From Methanocellales archaeon (lineage in GTDB: Archaea > Halobacteriota > UBA148 > JAUWXC01), in assembly GCA_030616565.1 (NCBI GenBank), contig JAUWXC010000052.1:1-5828 (forward strand): a stretch of DNA of 5,828 bases, written 5' to 3'. Each line of letters opens with the position of its first letter. Position 1 is the first letter of the stretch. The notes beneath the pieces were generated by a model. The model saw nothing but the letters and a program-made list of their open reading frames with translations. It did not search any database and was not told the origin of the DNA. This document shows, in pieces, positions 5,578 through 5,828 of this stretch. The translations under genes were made by a program, and so were the position numbers.

Positions 5578-5828
5578 GCGATACCCATCGCCTTGTTCGT
5601 TTTTTGAATCGATTTCTGCGCATCTTTCTCCAGCGCCATCATTGCCCTTATCGCATCAATGTTCTCCGGTATCGCATCCGCCTCCTGGTGAATCGCCTGG
5701 AAGAAGTACAGCTCGCCATCATTTATGCAGATCGAATCTTCCCAGATGCAGTTCTCCCACATATCATATCTCGGTCTTCCCAAATCTCTACCCAACTCGA
5801 TGATGGATGCGGTTGATGTCAGTCCGTC
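5574..5828 (-). CDS. Unidentified protein, C-terminal 84 residues (5' end outside window)
   Basis: I do not recognise this gene. The frame is open to the right edge. A TTG at 5795 could be mistaken for a start, but the residues before it ([11 protein letters not shown]) read on without a break, so it is a fragment. The visible part has a Trp/Cys-rich core, [17 protein letters not shown] (18-34, with Cys27, Cys34, Trp24 and Trp29), then [17 protein letters not shown] (35-51). It ends in a charged, probably helical tail with Met, Lys and Gln (about 55-80). The core looks like a conserved enzyme or small-molecule-binding segment, but the family is not assignable here. Its TGA overlaps the desulfidase-like ATG by 4 nt, so the two are probably coupled and may share a pathway. 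That it is a real gene is supported by the overlap and protein-like composition. Confidence 0.7.
   Translation of the reverse strand, partial: DGLTSTASIIELGRDLGRPRYDMWENCIWEDSICINDGELYFFQAIHQEADAIPENIDAIRAMMALEKDAQKSIQKTNKAMGIA

Noticed and set aside
5793..5795. TTG as the start of the right-edge gene
   Set aside because: The frame continues unbroken to the edge with protein-like residues, so this is more likely an internal Leu of a truncated gene.

Overview
The window looks like a gene-dense stretch of an archaeal, probably euryarchaeal, chromosome. Three things suggest this: a histidyl-tRNA synthetase with the archaeal-style GGGAY loop; a GspE2/TadA/FlaI-type secretion ATPase followed by two single-domain T2SSF membrane proteins; and a TATA-box-like element, rather than a bacterial -35/-10 pair, upstream of the one gene that seems to have its own promoter. 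A methanogen, ANME or Archaeoglobus-like lineage would fit, but the sequence alone does not settle it. Almost every base is coding. The only gaps are about 4, 15 and 33 nt.

Layout. The left edge holds the 3' end of hisS on the + strand (2-469). Everything else is on the - strand and converges on hisS, overlapping its tail by 17 nt. In transcription order, from right to left, the genes are: an unidentified gene cut by the right edge (5828-5574); a TudS-related putative desulfidase (5577-5149); an acylphosphatase (5152-4874); a MinD/ParA-family ATPase (4840-4001); a type II/IV secretion (pilus) ATPase (3982 or 3985 to 2177); a first T2SSF/TadB-TadC-like membrane protein (2190 or 2184 to 1324); and a second one (1319-453).

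How the genes work together. There seem to be two linked modules. The upstream three genes are joined by 4-nt ATGA stop/start overlaps, so they are probably translationally coupled small metabolic genes: Fe-S desulfidase-like, acylphosphatase and an unknown. The downstream four form a type IV pilus or Tad-like secretion module. The MinD-like protein has an intact deviant Walker A motif and a C-terminal amphipathic membrane-targeting helix, so by analogy with TadZ/CpaE or FlhG it may place or count the machine. The GspE-like hexameric ATPase drives filament assembly through the two polytopic platform proteins. A TATA-like box inside the end of the acylphosphatase gene, about 30 nt upstream of the preferred minD start, suggests the second module can be transcribed on its own from a leaderless or very short-leader mRNA. 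No pilin, prepilin peptidase or secretin gene lies in the window, so the filament and its job are unknown.

I see no tRNA, rRNA, CRISPR array, insertion sequence, phage gene or attachment site. The most interesting points are the MinD-with-membrane-anchor/secretion-ATPase pairing, an unusually long imperfect palindrome in the linker-coding part of minD, and an acylphosphatase whose phosphate-binding loop carries Met where Gly is nearly universal.
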